Counted from the first letter of the stretch, positions 14,314 through 25,000 are shown. The stretch is DNA of 64,000 nt from a bacterium HR21 (GCA_002898295.1 BEHX01000006.1:1-64000), one strand, 5' to 3'. Made by a program: numbers and translations. The notes: a model not told the origin generated them from the sequence alone.

Positions 14314-16449
14314 TCAGGCTTCCTCGCTGACGTGCGCCCGGTGTTCTTCGACGAGCTTCTGCTGGATGTGTGGCGGCACAGGCACGTACTCGGCAAAGCG
14401 CTGCGTGTAGGTTGCGCGACCTTGAGTCAGCGAGCGCAGGGCTGCAGAGTATTTGTCCAGCTCAGCCAGCGGCATGTGGGCGCGGATGCGCTGGTAATGC
14501 CCATCGCTCTCAACGCCCAAGATAACCGCCCGCCGGGCAGGGAGGTCGCTCATGACAGCGCCGACAAACTCCTCGGGAACCGTGATGACAACCTCGTAGA
14601 TCGGTTCGAGCACCTTCGGATCGGCTTCCAAGAAAGCGTTCTTGAACGCCATCATCCCGGCGATTTTGAAGGCGGCTTCGTTGGAGTCTACTGGATGCAT
14701 TTTGCCATCGAAGACGCTGACGCGAATATCCCGAACGTAGGAGCCGGTGAGCGGACCGTCTTGCATCTTCTCCATGATGCCCTTCAGAATCGCCGGCATG
14801 AAACGGGCGTCAATGACGCCGCCGACGATGCAGTTGAGGAAGACCAACTTCCCGCCCCAGGGCAGATCGTATTCCTCTTTGCTGCGGACGGTCAATCCGG
14901 CAGGGTCGGGCATGCCTTCGCTGTATGGTTCGATGAGCAGGTGGACCTCCGCATACTGTCCAGCACCGCCGGTCTGTTTCTTGTGCTTGTAGTACCCTTT
15001 GGCTGGCTTCTGAATGGTTTCCCGGTAGGGAATGCGCGGCTCAGCAAATTCTGCCTCTACCCGGAACCGGTGTTGCAGGAGCCAGCGGGCAACAGCTAGG
15101 TGCAGTTCTCCTTGCCCGTGCAAGATAATCTGCCGCAGCTCCTGGGCGTGCTCGACGCGGTAGCTGGGGTCCTCTTCCTGCAGCTGATGGAGTGCTGCCC
15201 CGACTTTTTCCTCATCGCCTTTCTTGACCGGGACGACGGCAACGCGGACACGGGGAGGCGGGAATTCAATGGGGGGCAGCACCAAGCCGTCGGCACCTCT
15301 GTCGTGGAGGGTATTGTTCGTGTGCGTATTGCGCAGCTTGACCGTCGCTGCCAGATCACCGGCGGCAACAGGGGTGACCTCCGTCCGTTTCTTCCCCAAC
15401 ACGGTAAACAGCTGGGGCAGCCGCTCGACCGTCCCGGTTTGGGCATTGACGAGCTCCATACCGGCACGGAGAGTACCCGAATAGACACGCAGGAAGCTCA
15501 TATCCCCCAGTGCCGGCTCAGAGAGTGTGCGGTAGACGAATGCGACGGTTGGTCCCGAGGGATCGCACGGGATGGGCTTTCCATCGATGCTCCGCGCTGG
15601 GGGCAGTTCCAGAGGGCTGGGCAGGATGTGCGTCAGAAACCAGAGGAGGCGGGAAATGCCCACGTCGGTCTGCGCACATACGCAGAGGATGGGGAAGAGC
15701 TCACGCCGTACCAATGCCTGCCGCAATCCGCGCTGGAGTTCGTCCGCGGTGAGCTCTCCATTGGCGAAGTAGGACTCCATGAGCGTTTCCTCAGAGGCGG
15801 CGACCATCTCCATGAGCTGCTCGCGGAAGTGCCGGAGACGCTCGCGTTCGCTGTCGGGAGCAGCAACGGGCTGCGCGGGAGTTCCCGGAGCATCAGCGCC
15901 GTAGAACTGTTGGGAGAGCACATCGATGATGCCCTGGAACTGGGCGCCTTCTCCCAGGGGATACTGGAGCACCACGGCGGAGGTACTCAAGCGCTGGCGA
16001 ATCTGCTCGAGCGTTCGCTCAAAGCTTGCCTGGTCAACATCGGGCTTGGTCAGTACCAGCGCAAGCGGCAATCCTTCCCGTTCGGCGTACTTCCAGAGCA
16101 GTTCCGTCCCGACTTCTACTCCGCTTTGGAGGTTGACTAGCAGCAGACCGAGATCGGCAACCCGCAAAGCGGGGAGGACTTGTCCGATGAAGTCATCGTA
16201 GCCTGGGGTGTCGAGCACATTCACTTTGTACGGCTCCCACTCGAAGGTCAGCAGACTGGCGAAGACCGAGGTGCCTCGTTCGTGTTCGAGATCGTGATAG
16301 TCTGAGATGGTGTTCCGCTCCGGGACGCTCCCTTTGCGGGTGATTGCCTTTGCAATGAAGAGCAGCGATTCGGTAAGCGTTGTCTTCCCACACCCGGCGT
16401 GTCCCAGCAGGACAGCGGTGCGGACCTGCTGCGCATCGAAGACCCTCAT
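14314..16449 (-). CDS. Elongation factor G-like GTPase (EF-G2 type)
   Basis: A 711-residue translational GTPase. G1 is GHAGCGKTTL, G3 is DTPGYDDF, and G4 reads TKPD rather than NKxD. The switch-I region (SVPERNTISDYHDLEHERGTS) is the divergent form seen in the EF-G-like paralogues rather than classical FusA. Domain IV and V sequences are present to the end (SDLPARRAVILGVESDGHYQ). It is of full EF-G length. Whether it acts in translocation, ribosome recycling or another role cannot be told from sequence. A separate fusA is expected elsewhere in the genome. The next gene upstream is purN, 104 bases away, with a promoter-like sequence between them. Confidence 0.88.
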   Translation of the reverse strand: MRVFDAQQVRTAVLLGHAGCGKTTLTESLLFIAKAITRKGSVPERNTISDYHDLEHERGTSVFASLLTFEWEPYKVNVLDTPGYDDFIGQVLPALRVADLGLLLVNLQSGVEVGTELLWKYAEREGLPLALVLTKPDVDQASFERTLEQIRQRLSTSAVVLQYPLGEGAQFQGIIDVLSQQFYGADAPGTPAQPVAAPDSERERLRHFREQLMEMVAASEETLMESYFANGELTADELQRGLRQALVRRELFPILCVCAQTDVGISRLLWFLTHILPSPLELPPARSIDGKPIPCDPSGPTVAFVYRTLSEPALGDMSFLRVYSGTLRAGMELVNAQTGTVERLPQLFTVLGKKRTEVTPVAAGDLAATVKLRNTHTNNTLHDRGADGLVLPPIEFPPPRVRVAVVPVKKGDEEKVGAALHQLQEEDPSYRVEHAQELRQIILHGQGELHLAVARWLLQHRFRVEAEFAEPRIPYRETIQKPAKGYYKHKKQTGGAGQYAEVHLLIEPYSEGMPDPAGLTVRSKEEYDLPWGGKLVFLNCIVGGVIDARFMPAILKGIMEKMQDGPLTGSYVRDIRVSVFDGKMHPVDSNEAAFKIAGMMAFKNAFLEADPKVLEPIYEVVITVPEEFVGAVMSDLPARRAVILGVESDGHYQRIRAHMPLAELDKYSAALRSLTQGRATYTQRFAEYVPVPPHIQQKLVEEHRAHVSEEA

Positions 16450-16493
16450 TGTCGACTCTCGCTCCGGTGTGACATAGCGGTATGCGGAAGGCG

Positions 16494-16525
16494 TAAAAAT
16501 ACCGACTTCCGCCCAAAGGCAGCAA
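16494..16525 (-). promoter_or_regulatory. Candidate promoter of the EF-G-like gene
   Basis: On the - strand, TTG (16525-16523), 21 bases, then TATTTTTA (16501-16494). This fits TTG-N19/21-TAnnTTTG with one mismatch in the last base, and would start transcription about 40 bases before the ATG at 16449. Confidence 0.4.
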
Positions 16526-16553
16526 GAGGTGCCCGTCAGGCAGGCATTGGAAA

Positions 16554-17171
16554 TCAGCAGTGGCGCAACACTCGAGCCTGCTGGTTGAGCACCAGAGGGT
16601 AGAGTTCGTGTTCGTACGGCAGCAGGCGTGCAGCAAGCTGTTCCGGGGTCTCACCGGGGAAGATGGGAATGCGGATTTGTGCCAGGACAGGACCAGTGTC
16701 GTATTCCTCCTCCACCAGGTGGATGCTGGCGCCGGTATAGAGTTCCCCGGCACGGAGGACAGCTTCGTGGACGTGGAGTCCGTACATGCCCGGACCCCCG
16801 AATTTGGGCAAGAGCGCCGGATGGATGTTGAGGATGCGCCCTCGGTATGCTTGGACAACTTCCGGGGGAACCTTCTTCAGATATCCTGCCAGAGCGATGA
16901 GCTCAACGGCGTACTCGGCGAGCGCTCGAAGCAGAGCAGCGCTATACAGAGCTGGCTCAGGATGGGTGTGACGACTGACGTGCACGAAGGGGATCCCGTA
17001 CCGCTCGGCAACTTGGCGAACGCCAGCGGTGGAGAGGTTGCTGACGATGAGCACGACGCGATACCGCGCTTCCGGGCGCTGACTGAAGCAGATGAGAGCT
17101 TCAGCGTTGGTCCCGCGTCCGGAGGCGAAGATGGCAACGCGGACGGGCTCTATGGGGTTAGCGTTTCCCAC
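16554..17171 (-). CDS. purN: Phosphoribosylglycinamide formyltransferase
   Basis: A 205-residue GAR transformylase of purine synthesis, moving a formyl group from 10-formyl-tetrahydrofolate to GAR. FASGRGTNAEALI is the phosphate-binding loop. NIHPALLPKFGGPGMYGLHV holds the catalytic Asn and His, and YDTGPVLAQ holds the catalytic Asp. The length is normal. The start overlaps the preceding Rossmann gene by 14 bases, so the two are probably in one transcript. purM lies elsewhere in this window (33880-34872). Confidence 0.96.
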   Translation of the reverse strand: MGNANPIEPVRVAIFASGRGTNAEALICFSQRPEARYRVVLIVSNLSTAGVRQVAERYGIPFVHVSRHTHPEPALYSAALLRALAEYAVELIALAGYLKKVPPEVVQAYRGRILNIHPALLPKFGGPGMYGLHVHEAVLRAGELYTGASIHLVEEEYDTGPVLAQIRIPIFPGETPEQLAARLLPYEHELYPLVLNQQARVLRHC

Positions 17172-18831
17172 GCTGACCGTGTTCCTCGTAGCTCAGAATC
17201 CAAGCGACGAGGTTGCCTTCATCCAAGGTGGACAGGTGCGCCCAGTGGAGCCGAGCTTCCCCGCTGGCGGAGCTAGTATCGGAGGCACTGTCGGTGCTGG
17301 TTTGTTGCATGCGCCGGAGGCGGTCGTGCCAGCGCGCCATGTTCGTGGGACGCAGGTCAATCCAGCCGGCTTCACACCAGCGCTCAAGGGCTTCTGGGGT
17401 GCAGCGCACGTCTTCCTCTGCGCGGGGGACTTTGACCTCTGCCCCGCGCAGGTAGTGCTGCCCATCGGGCAGCAGGATGACAAGCCCGATGGTCAGAATC
17501 TGTGAGCGCAGCTGGCTATCACGGCAGAGCACGTTCCAGAGGCTGACCGAGAGATCTTCGGGGGTGTGTTCCAGCACGGTCTGCAGTGACCCAAAGGCGC
17601 GCTTGAGCAGGTGGGCTTCGTAGAGGAGCTTGGTCAGGCGCGGGGGACCGAGCATTTCGAAGGCGACGCCTTCGGTGTGGTGTTCGGCTTCGAGCTGTCG
17701 CAGGAGCTCGCGGGCAACATGCCGCAGAGCGCCTCCGCGGTAGGTTGGTCCTAGGACGGCAGCATCGAGGGCAGCGACAATATCGTGCCCCGTGTTGCCC
17801 CCGAGGACTTCCCGAACAACGACTTCCGCAATCTCTTCCGGGGTGATGAGCTCCATTTGCCCGAGGGCGGTGACGGTTTCAAATTCCGCACGGGAAAACA
17901 GCCCGTTTTCCCCGGTGTCGATGAAGACAGACCGCAGGGGCTCAGAAAAGGAGCGCAGAGCAGCTGGAGGGTGGGATGGGAAGATGTCTGTCAATTCCAG
18001 AGCATGCTCCGGCGGGAGATCAACCCGCATCAGTGGGCGTCCACGGAAGCAGACCGTGTCGTACGCAATGCGTTTCCAGCCGATGATGGCTGCGGGTTTG
18101 ACCTCTTTCACGATCGGGGCACCGGGTGTCCGTCCCATGAGGAAAAGCAGAAGGGAGTGAGCCCCAGCAATGGCGGATTTTGCCAGCAGCACCCGGGAAG
18201 GACGTTCCTCGCTGTGGGTGTACGGAATGTTGAGACCCATGCCACCGGTTCCGGTCGTGCCGACCTTCAGGTAGAGTCGGGTTCCGGCTGCCAGCAGGCT
18301 GTGGTAGAGAATCTGCACGTGCCGAATCAGTTGGGGAATGTAGAGGCTGCTCAGCAGGCGCTCGATCGGCTCAGAGGAGCTGCCGCCAAGCTGGAGCAGC
18401 TGCCGCACCGTGGTAGCAGCGCTATAGATGTCTTGGTAAGCGATTGCCGTTGCCGTATTGATGCAGTCAACAACGATGCTGGGGCGGACGTCGGTCAGGA
18501 GCTCATAGAGGGCAGATTGCCGCAGGCGTGTGTCATCGAGCTCGTCGAGAATGTCTTCGATCAGCGCGGAGCGAGCCTGGGGATCGCTGAGCAGCTCCGA
18601 CCGTGGGCGCTCCTTCCAGGCACTTCGCACGAAGATGTCGCCCCAGCGTGCCTCCAAGTGGGTCTCGGCTGCAAGGGGGCGGAGTTCGGCAACGGCATGT
18701 TCGGCTTCCTCGCGACGGAGCGAGGTGATGACCAGACGCTGTGGGCGTTCCTGCAGCAGACGGCGGCAGACCGCAGAGCCGACCAATCCCCATCCGCCCA
18801 ACACCACAACTGTTTCCGTTCGAAGGCTCAT
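17158..18831 (-). CDS. Large Rossmann-fold (SDR-like) protein of unknown function
   Basis: About 557 residues. The start at ATG 18831 with AAGG upstream puts the nucleotide-binding loop VVVLGGWGLVGSAVCRRLL (GxxGxxG) at the very N-terminus; an earlier in-frame ATG adds an unlikely Cys/Pro-rich tail. A GTTGTGGMGLNIPYTHSEER segment near residue 200 with a downstream SAIAGAHS looks like a conserved core. The C-terminal ~150 residues are not recognisable. The length is about twice a usual SDR. It sits between metE and purN in a tight operon, which hints at one-carbon or amino-acid metabolism, but I do not assign a reaction. Confidence 0.8.
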   Translation of the reverse strand: MSLRTETVVVLGGWGLVGSAVCRRLLQERPQRLVITSLRREEAEHAVAELRPLAAETHLEARWGDIFVRSAWKERPRSELLSDPQARSALIEDILDELDDTRLRQSALYELLTDVRPSIVVDCINTATAIAYQDIYSAATTVRQLLQLGGSSSEPIERLLSSLYIPQLIRHVQILYHSLLAAGTRLYLKVGTTGTGGMGLNIPYTHSEERPSRVLLAKSAIAGAHSLLLFLMGRTPGAPIVKEVKPAAIIGWKRIAYDTVCFRGRPLMRVDLPPEHALELTDIFPSHPPAALRSFSEPLRSVFIDTGENGLFSRAEFETVTALGQMELITPEEIAEVVVREVLGGNTGHDIVAALDAAVLGPTYRGGALRHVARELLRQLEAEHHTEGVAFEMLGPPRLTKLLYEAHLLKRAFGSLQTVLEHTPEDLSVSLWNVLCRDSQLRSQILTIGLVILLPDGQHYLRGAEVKVPRAEEDVRCTPEALERWCEAGWIDLRPTNMARWHDRLRRMQQTSTDSASDTSSASGEARLHWAHLSTLDEGNLVAWILSYEEHGQRGKR

Positions 18832-18845
18832 GGCGCAGTCACCCT

Positions 18846-21125
18846 TCAGCTGTTGGTAGAACTGGCATGGACCCGGTGGGCAACTCGGCGAGCTGCAGTG
18901 ACCATGTTGCGGAGAGCCGGGATAACCTCTTCCCACCGGCGAGTCTTGAGTCCGCAGTCTGGGTTAACCCAGACCGCCTCTGGCGGAAGGACTTGGAGGA
19001 CGCGCGCCAGAATGGCTTCAATGTCGCTCACCTCTGGAATAGCCGGGGAGTGGACGTCGTAGACGCCGACCCCGACATGGATGCTTCCTGGCGGCAGTGT
19101 TGCGAAGCGGTCTACGATTTCCCCTTTGCTCCGCGAGCCTTCGATGGAGAGCACATCGAAGTCCAGCTCGGCAATGAAGTGCACGATGTCGTTGAATTCG
19201 GAGTAGCACATGTGGGTGTGGATCTGCGTCTCCGGGCGTGCGCGGGCGTGGCAGAGGCGGAAGGCGCGGATTGCCCAGCGGAAGTAGCTATCCCAGTGGC
19301 GCCGTTTGAGCGGGGCACCCTCACGGAAGGCGGGTTCATCAATCTGGATGATGCGGATACCGGCGGCTTCCAGGTCTCGGACTTCATCGGCAATGGCCAG
19401 CGCCAGCTCGTAGGCAAGCTCCTCTGCCGGGATATCCTGGCGCCAGTAGCTCCACAGGAGCATGGTCACCGGACCGGTCAGCATCCCCTTGACGGGCTTT
19501 GAGGTCAGCGACTGGGCGTAGGTAATTTCCCGGACGGTCATTGGTGCCGGACGCCAGACATCCCCGTAGATGATTGGCGGACGGTAGACACGGGAGCCGT
19601 ACGAGAGGACCCACCCATGTTCGGTAGTGGCGAAGCCTTCGAGACGCTGGGCGAAGTACTCAACCATATCGCTGCGCTCGAATTCCCCGTGGACGAGCAC
19701 GTCCAATCCCAGCTCTTCCTGAACAGCGATGGCATGGCGGATATGCTGCTCAATGGCAGCAGCGTAAGCGCTGGCCGAGAGCTCGCCCCGCGCATATTGG
19801 CTCCGGAGGCGACGGATCTCTGCCGTCTGGGGAAAGGAACCGATAGTCGTTGTCGGCAAGAGAGGGAGCTGGAGCCGGTGCTGCTGGAGCTGACGCCGTA
19901 GAGGAGCCGGCGGCGTACGCTGGAAATCTCCCTCTCGCAGAGCACTCACACGCTGCCGTACGCGTTCATTCCGTGCAAAGGGGGTCTGGAGTAGCTGTGT
20001 CTGAGCCTGCGCCTCCCGTAACGCGCCAGGGTCGCCTTCCCAGGCAGCTTTCAGGAGTCGCAGCTCCGCGATGCGCTCGCGGGCAAACGCGAGGCGTTCC
20101 TGTAGCCCTTCGGGCAAGTTCCTCTCCAGTGAGACGGTAACGGGGAGGTGGAAGAGCGGGCACGATGGGGCAATGACGAGCTCCTCTACCCAGAGGTGAA
20201 GCCTCTCCAGGAAGCGGAGGCGCTCAATCAGGTCGGAGCGCCAAACCTGCCGTCCATTGAGGATACCGGCAATGAGGGTCTTTTCCCGGGGAAAGCCGTA
20301 TCGCTGCAGCTCAGCCCAGTTTTCGTCGTTGGAGACGAAGTCCAGCCCGATACCGGCAACGGGAAGCTCGCTATAGCGGCGGTAGTCGGAGACGCTGTCG
20401 TAGTAACAGAGCACCCAGAGTTGCACACCACAGCGGGATAGTTCTCCATACCAGCTGGCGAGCAGTTCCCAGTGTGATTCGGGGACCTCCAGTGCCAGCG
20501 CCGGCTCGTGGACAACCGCCAGCTGCACTCCCTCAGTAGCCAAAGAGTGCAGGACAGCGCTGTAGGCAGCCACAGCAGCAGAACCAAACTCGACGAATTC
20601 CTCCTCCCGGAGGGGCGCCACACGCACAAGCCCATCCCCGGCGGGACGCACCCGCTTTGAGAGACGCAGGAAGGTGTATGGACCGATGAGCGTCGGCACG
20701 GTCTCGATCCCTTCATGGCGGTGAAAGCGGACGTCGTCCAGCGGGAAGTTCTGCACTAGCTCAAAGGTTGGCTCTTCCAGCTCAGGCACGAGGTAGTGGT
20801 AGTTCGTGTTGAACCACTTCGTCAGTTCCAGGGCGTGTTTGCCCCGTGCGAGGGCGAAGTAAGTTGAAAGCCCTGCGTACGGGCGGAAGCGGCTCGGGAG
20901 TGCGCCAAGCATGACAGCGGTGTCGAGCATCGGGTCGTAGAGGGAAAGCTCGTTCGAGGGAATCACATCCATGCCCTGGTACTCCTGCAGGCGCTCTCGC
21001 TTGAGCTCTGCGATGCCCTGCTGGAACGCCTCACTGCTCAGGGAGCCGTCCCAGAAGCGTTCCAGCAGTGTCTTGTACTGTCGGTGTACTCCGAGCCGGG
21101 GGAAGCCGAAGGCAAAGGTGCGCAT
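18846..21125 (-). CDS. metE: Cobalamin-independent methionine synthase
   Basis: A 759-residue enzyme that moves a methyl group from 5-methyl-tetrahydropteroyl-polyglutamate to homocysteine. Both halves of the duplicated barrel are present. The C-terminal half starts with LPTTTIGSFPQT and carries the zinc ligands: His and Cys in HTHMCYSEFND, Glu in DVLSIEGSRS and Cys in VWVNPDCGLK. IQIDEPAFREG holds the substrate-binding Asp and Glu. It lies 40 bases after prmC and 14 bases before the Rossmann gene. I see no cobalamin or SAM riboswitch upstream; the gap is too short. Confidence 0.97.
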   Translation of the reverse strand: MRTFAFGFPRLGVHRQYKTLLERFWDGSLSSEAFQQGIAELKRERLQEYQGMDVIPSNELSLYDPMLDTAVMLGALPSRFRPYAGLSTYFALARGKHALELTKWFNTNYHYLVPELEEPTFELVQNFPLDDVRFHRHEGIETVPTLIGPYTFLRLSKRVRPAGDGLVRVAPLREEEFVEFGSAAVAAYSAVLHSLATEGVQLAVVHEPALALEVPESHWELLASWYGELSRCGVQLWVLCYYDSVSDYRRYSELPVAGIGLDFVSNDENWAELQRYGFPREKTLIAGILNGRQVWRSDLIERLRFLERLHLWVEELVIAPSCPLFHLPVTVSLERNLPEGLQERLAFARERIAELRLLKAAWEGDPGALREAQAQTQLLQTPFARNERVRQRVSALREGDFQRTPPAPLRRQLQQHRLQLPLLPTTTIGSFPQTAEIRRLRSQYARGELSASAYAAAIEQHIRHAIAVQEELGLDVLVHGEFERSDMVEYFAQRLEGFATTEHGWVLSYGSRVYRPPIIYGDVWRPAPMTVREITYAQSLTSKPVKGMLTGPVTMLLWSYWRQDIPAEELAYELALAIADEVRDLEAAGIRIIQIDEPAFREGAPLKRRHWDSYFRWAIRAFRLCHARARPETQIHTHMCYSEFNDIVHFIAELDFDVLSIEGSRSKGEIVDRFATLPPGSIHVGVGVYDVHSPAIPEVSDIEAILARVLQVLPPEAVWVNPDCGLKTRRWEEVIPALRNMVTAARRVAHRVHASSTNS

Positions 21126-21160
21126 TGTAGCAACTCCGCAAGCAGACGGAAGCGAGCACG

Positions 21161-21168
21161 CAAATTTA
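21161..21168 (-). promoter_or_regulatory. Possible -7 promoter element upstream of metE
   Basis: TAAATTTG on the - strand, 35 bases before the metE ATG, fits TAnnTTTG. Its TAA is also the stop codon of prmC. No TTG lies at the right distance. Confidence 0.3.
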
Positions 21169-22038
21169 GGGAACGCTTGAGGGGGGAGTGCTGGGCGAAG
21201 CGTAGGTGCCGATCAGCACGCGTTCGATCCCAGCGTAATCCCGGCGGATGCGGAGGGTGGCGCCGGGGAAGAGCGCTGCCACATGCGTGGCCATCCCGTC
21301 GGCAACTTCCAGCAGGAAATGCCCCCCGGGTGCCAGCAGGGAAGGAAAAAGCTCGGCAAAGCGGCGGTAGAAGAGTAGCCCATCCGCACCATCGGTCAGG
21401 GCTTCGTGCGGCTCGAAGAGCCGAACTTCCGGCTGTAGCTGCGGGAGAAGGTCTATCGGGATGTACGGCGGATTGGCAACAATCAGCTGGAAAGGTGCCC
21501 CCGGCGGAGTGTCACGGAGGATATCGAGGGAGAGGAAGCGCACGTTCCGAAGCCCGAGCCGTCGGGCGTTGCGGCGGGCGCAGCGGAGCGCGGTTGTGGC
21601 GATATCAATCCCGAGCACAGTCGCAGCTGGACGATGGAAGGCAAGTGCCAGGGCAATACACCCAGAGCCAGTTCCAATGTCGAGTACTCGGAAGGGTGTG
21701 CCGCTCTCCGGGGGAATGTGCGCCAGGGCTTCTTCCACGAGTACTTCCGTTTCCGGGCGAGGGATGAAGACTCCACGCTGGAGCAACAGAGGCAGCCCGA
21801 AGAACTCCGTCTCCCCGAGGACATACTGCAGCGGCTCGCGACGTAGGCGGCGGCGGAGGAGTCGGAGCAGGGTGGGACGTGCAGTGTGGGGAAAAGGCTC
21901 GTGCTGACGGAGCAGCAGCTCCAGACGGCTCCAGCCCAGGACGTGACACAGCAGGAGTTCGGCGGTGCGCTGGGGACTGTCCAGCCCCTCTGTCTGCAGG
22001 AGACGGACAAGAGTGCGGCGGAGCTCGCCGATGCTCAC
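21166..22038 (-). CDS. prmC: Release factor glutamine methyltransferase PrmC
   Basis: About 290 residues. PrmC methylates the Gln of the GGQ motif in release factors RF1 and RF2 using SAM. VLDIGTGSGCIALALAF is the SAM-binding loop and IVANPPYIP is the NPPY catalytic motif; FIPRPETEVLVEEAL is also characteristic. The GTG start at 22038 places the family N-terminus correctly and avoids overlap with carB; an ATG at 22098 would add 20 Ser/Pro-rich residues. It follows carB by 13 bases. Its usual partner prfA is not in the window. Confidence 0.93.
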   Translation of the reverse strand: MSIGELRRTLVRLLQTEGLDSPQRTAELLLCHVLGWSRLELLLRQHEPFPHTARPTLLRLLRRRLRREPLQYVLGETEFFGLPLLLQRGVFIPRPETEVLVEEALAHIPPESGTPFRVLDIGTGSGCIALALAFHRPAATVLGIDIATTALRCARRNARRLGLRNVRFLSLDILRDTPPGAPFQLIVANPPYIPIDLLPQLQPEVRLFEPHEALTDGADGLLFYRRFAELFPSLLAPGGHFLLEVADGMATHVAALFPGATLRIRRDYAGIERVLIGTYASPSTPPSSVP

Positions 22039-22051
22039 GCCAGAGGGGAGG

Positions 22052-25000
22052 TTACTCGGCGTAGTATTCCTGCAGGGGCTTGATGGTGAACTCGGCATGG
22101 CGCAGTTCTACCAGACCACGCAACGACGCGGCAGCCGCTGCCAGTGTTGTGAAGAAGGGAATGCGGTGACGCATCGCAGTGCGCCCCATGATGTGTTCGT
22201 CGTATCGGGCGTTTTCGCCAAGCGGGGTGTTGATGAGGATATCCACTTTGCCGTCCGTGATGTAGTCGATGATGCTCGGTCGTCCTTCGTAGTGCTTGCG
22301 CACGGGCGTGACGGGTAGTCCGTGACGTTGGAGGAAGGCGGCAGTGCCCGTGGTTGCCCACAGTTCGAAGCCCAGCTCCAGGTACCCGCGGGCAATCTCC
22401 ACAGCAAGGGGGGTTTTGTCGTAATCGGCCAGCGAGATGAAAACCCGTCCACCCTTCAGCGGGATGCGATTTCCAGCGGCAAGGTGCGCTTTGATGAGTG
22501 CCCGTCCAAAGGAGGTGTCCAGCCCCATGACCTCTCCGGTAGAGCGCATTTCGGGTCCGGGGAAGACGTGTACCTGGGGGAACTTCGTGAAGGGGAAGAC
22601 GGATTCTTTGACCGCTACGCGCCCGATATCGAGCCGGAATTCCGGCAAGGGGAGCTGGCTCAACGACTCCCCGAGCATTGCCCGGACGGCAAGCTCAATG
22701 ACCGGAATGCCGGTGGCTTTCGCCACGAAGGGCATCGTGCGGGAAGCACGGGGATTTGCCTCCAGGACATAGATGACACCGTCCTGCATCGCGTACTGGA
22801 CATTGAGCGGTCCGATGACGCCGAGGGCACGGGCAATGCGGCGGGTGTAGTCGCAGAGCGTCTCCAGCTGCTCGTGTGTGATGTTGTACGGGGGCAGAAC
22901 GCAGGTCGAATCGCCTGAGTGGATGCCTGCTTCCTCAATGTGCTGGAGTACCCCGGCGATCAGCACTGTTTCCCCATCGGCAACGGCATCGACGTCGAAT
23001 TCGTAGGCGTGTTCCAAGAAGCGGTCGATCAGGACTGGGCGTTCCGGGAAGGCAGCGAAGGCGTTGTGGACGTAGCGGTGGAGGGTCTCTTCGCGGTAGC
23101 AAATCTGCATGGCACGTCCGCCCAAGACGTAGGAGGGGCGAACGAGGACCGGGTAGCCGATGCGGCGGGCGATGTCGAGAGCTTCTTCCACGGAGCGAGC
23201 AGCTCCCCAGGGAGGGCACGGGATGCGGAGTTCTGTCAGGAGTCGGGCGAAGCGCTCGCGGTCTTCAGCAATGTCAATCCCTTCGGAGGACGTTCCCAGA
23301 ATGCGGAAGCCAGCGGCTTGCAGGCGATGGGCCAGTTTCAACGGTGTTTGCCCACCGAGGGTGACGATGACCCCGTCGGGGCGCTCCTGTTCGAGGACAT
23401 TGAGCACATCTTCGGCTGTCAGCGGTTCGAAATAGAGCTTGTCCACGGTGTCGTAGTCCGTTGAGACGGTCTCCGGATTGCAGTTGATCATGATGGCTTC
23501 GTAGCCCATGCGGCGCAGGGTGAAGACGCCTTGCACACAGCAGTAGTCGAACTCGATCCCCTGCCCGATGCGGTTCGGACCGCTTCCCAGGATGACGACC
23601 TTTCGGCGTCGGGAAGGACGCGCCTCGTTTTCCCCCGGAGCGTAGGTGGAGTAATGGTACGGGGTTTCGGACTCAAACTCAGCCGCGCAGGTGTCCACGG
23701 TCTTGTAGACTGGGCGGAGAGCGAGTTTCCGGCGCAGCTCGGCAACTTCGGCTTCGGTGCAGCCTGCTAGCGTTGCTAGCTGGACGTCGGAGAAACCCAG
23801 TGCCTTGAGCGCTCGCAGCCGTTCAGAGCCAAGGTGTTCCAGGAGGTGGATGCCGTGCAATCCGCTGTGAGCACGCCACCGCACGAGCTCTTGGGCAGCA
23901 CAGACAATCTCGCGGCACTGCTCAATGAACCAGGGGTCGTAGCCGGTCAGGGCGTGAATCTCCTCGCTACTCATGCCGAGACGGAGGGCATCGCAGAGAT
24001 CGAAGAGCGAACGGGAGTGCCGGCGGCGCAAGCGGGCACGGATGACTTCCCGATCCTCTGGCGACACGGGCTGCAGGTATTCTGCCCGATCGAATCCAAA
24101 GCCATAGCGCCCCTGCTCAAGGCTGCGGATCGCCTTCTGGAGGGCTTCCTTGAACGTGCGTCCGAACGCCATAGCTTCCCCGACGGATTTCATCTGCGTG
24201 CCCAGCTCGTCGGGGACTTCGGGGAACTTCTCGAAGTCCCAGCGTGGGATTTTGACCACGACGTAATCGATCGAAGGCTCGAAGCATGCCGGTGTCTTGC
24301 CGGTGATGTCGTTGAGGATTTCATCGAGCGTGTAGCCGATAGCGAGCTTGGCGGCAATCTTGGCGATAGGGAACCCCGTTGCCTTCGATGCCAAGGCTGA
24401 GCTCCGGGACACGCGGGGATTCATCTCGATGACCAGCATCCGCCCGGTGCGGGGATGAACGGCAAACTGGATGTTGGAGCCACCGGTGTCTACCCCGATG
24501 GCACGCATGATACGAATGGCGGCATCCCGCATCTGCTGGTATTCCGCATCGGTCAGGGTCTGCGCCGGTGCAACAGTGATGGAATCACCTGTGTGCACCC
24601 CCATGGGGTCGAAGTTTTCAATCGAGCACACAATCACGACGTTGTCCTTGCGGTCGCGCATGACCTCCAGCTCGTACTCCTTCCAGCCCAGGACGGACTC
24701 TTCCACCAGAACGCGCTGGATCGGGCTGGCAATGAGGGCGGCGCTGAGCAGTTCGCGGTATTCCTCCATGTTGTAGGCAATCCCGCCACCGGTTCCCCCC
24801 AGGGTAAAGGAGGGACGCAGGATTGCCGGAAAGCCGATGTGCTCAATTGCTTCCAAGCCTTCGTGCAAGGAGTGGACGAAAACGCCGCGGGGAGTTTCCA
24901 GCCCACACTGTCGGACAACTTCCTGGAAGAGCTTGCGGTCTTCGGCTTTGCGGATTGCTTCCACCGAGCATCCGATGAGGCGGACACCGTAGCGTTCCAG

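Noticed and set aside
15100-16140. 346-codon open frame opposite the EF-G-like gene
   Set aside because: It is antisense to the GTPase domain and an artefact of codon use.
18846-21165. Cobalamin or SAM riboswitch before metE
   Set aside because: Only 40 bases lie between prmC and metE, too short, and no known motif is present.
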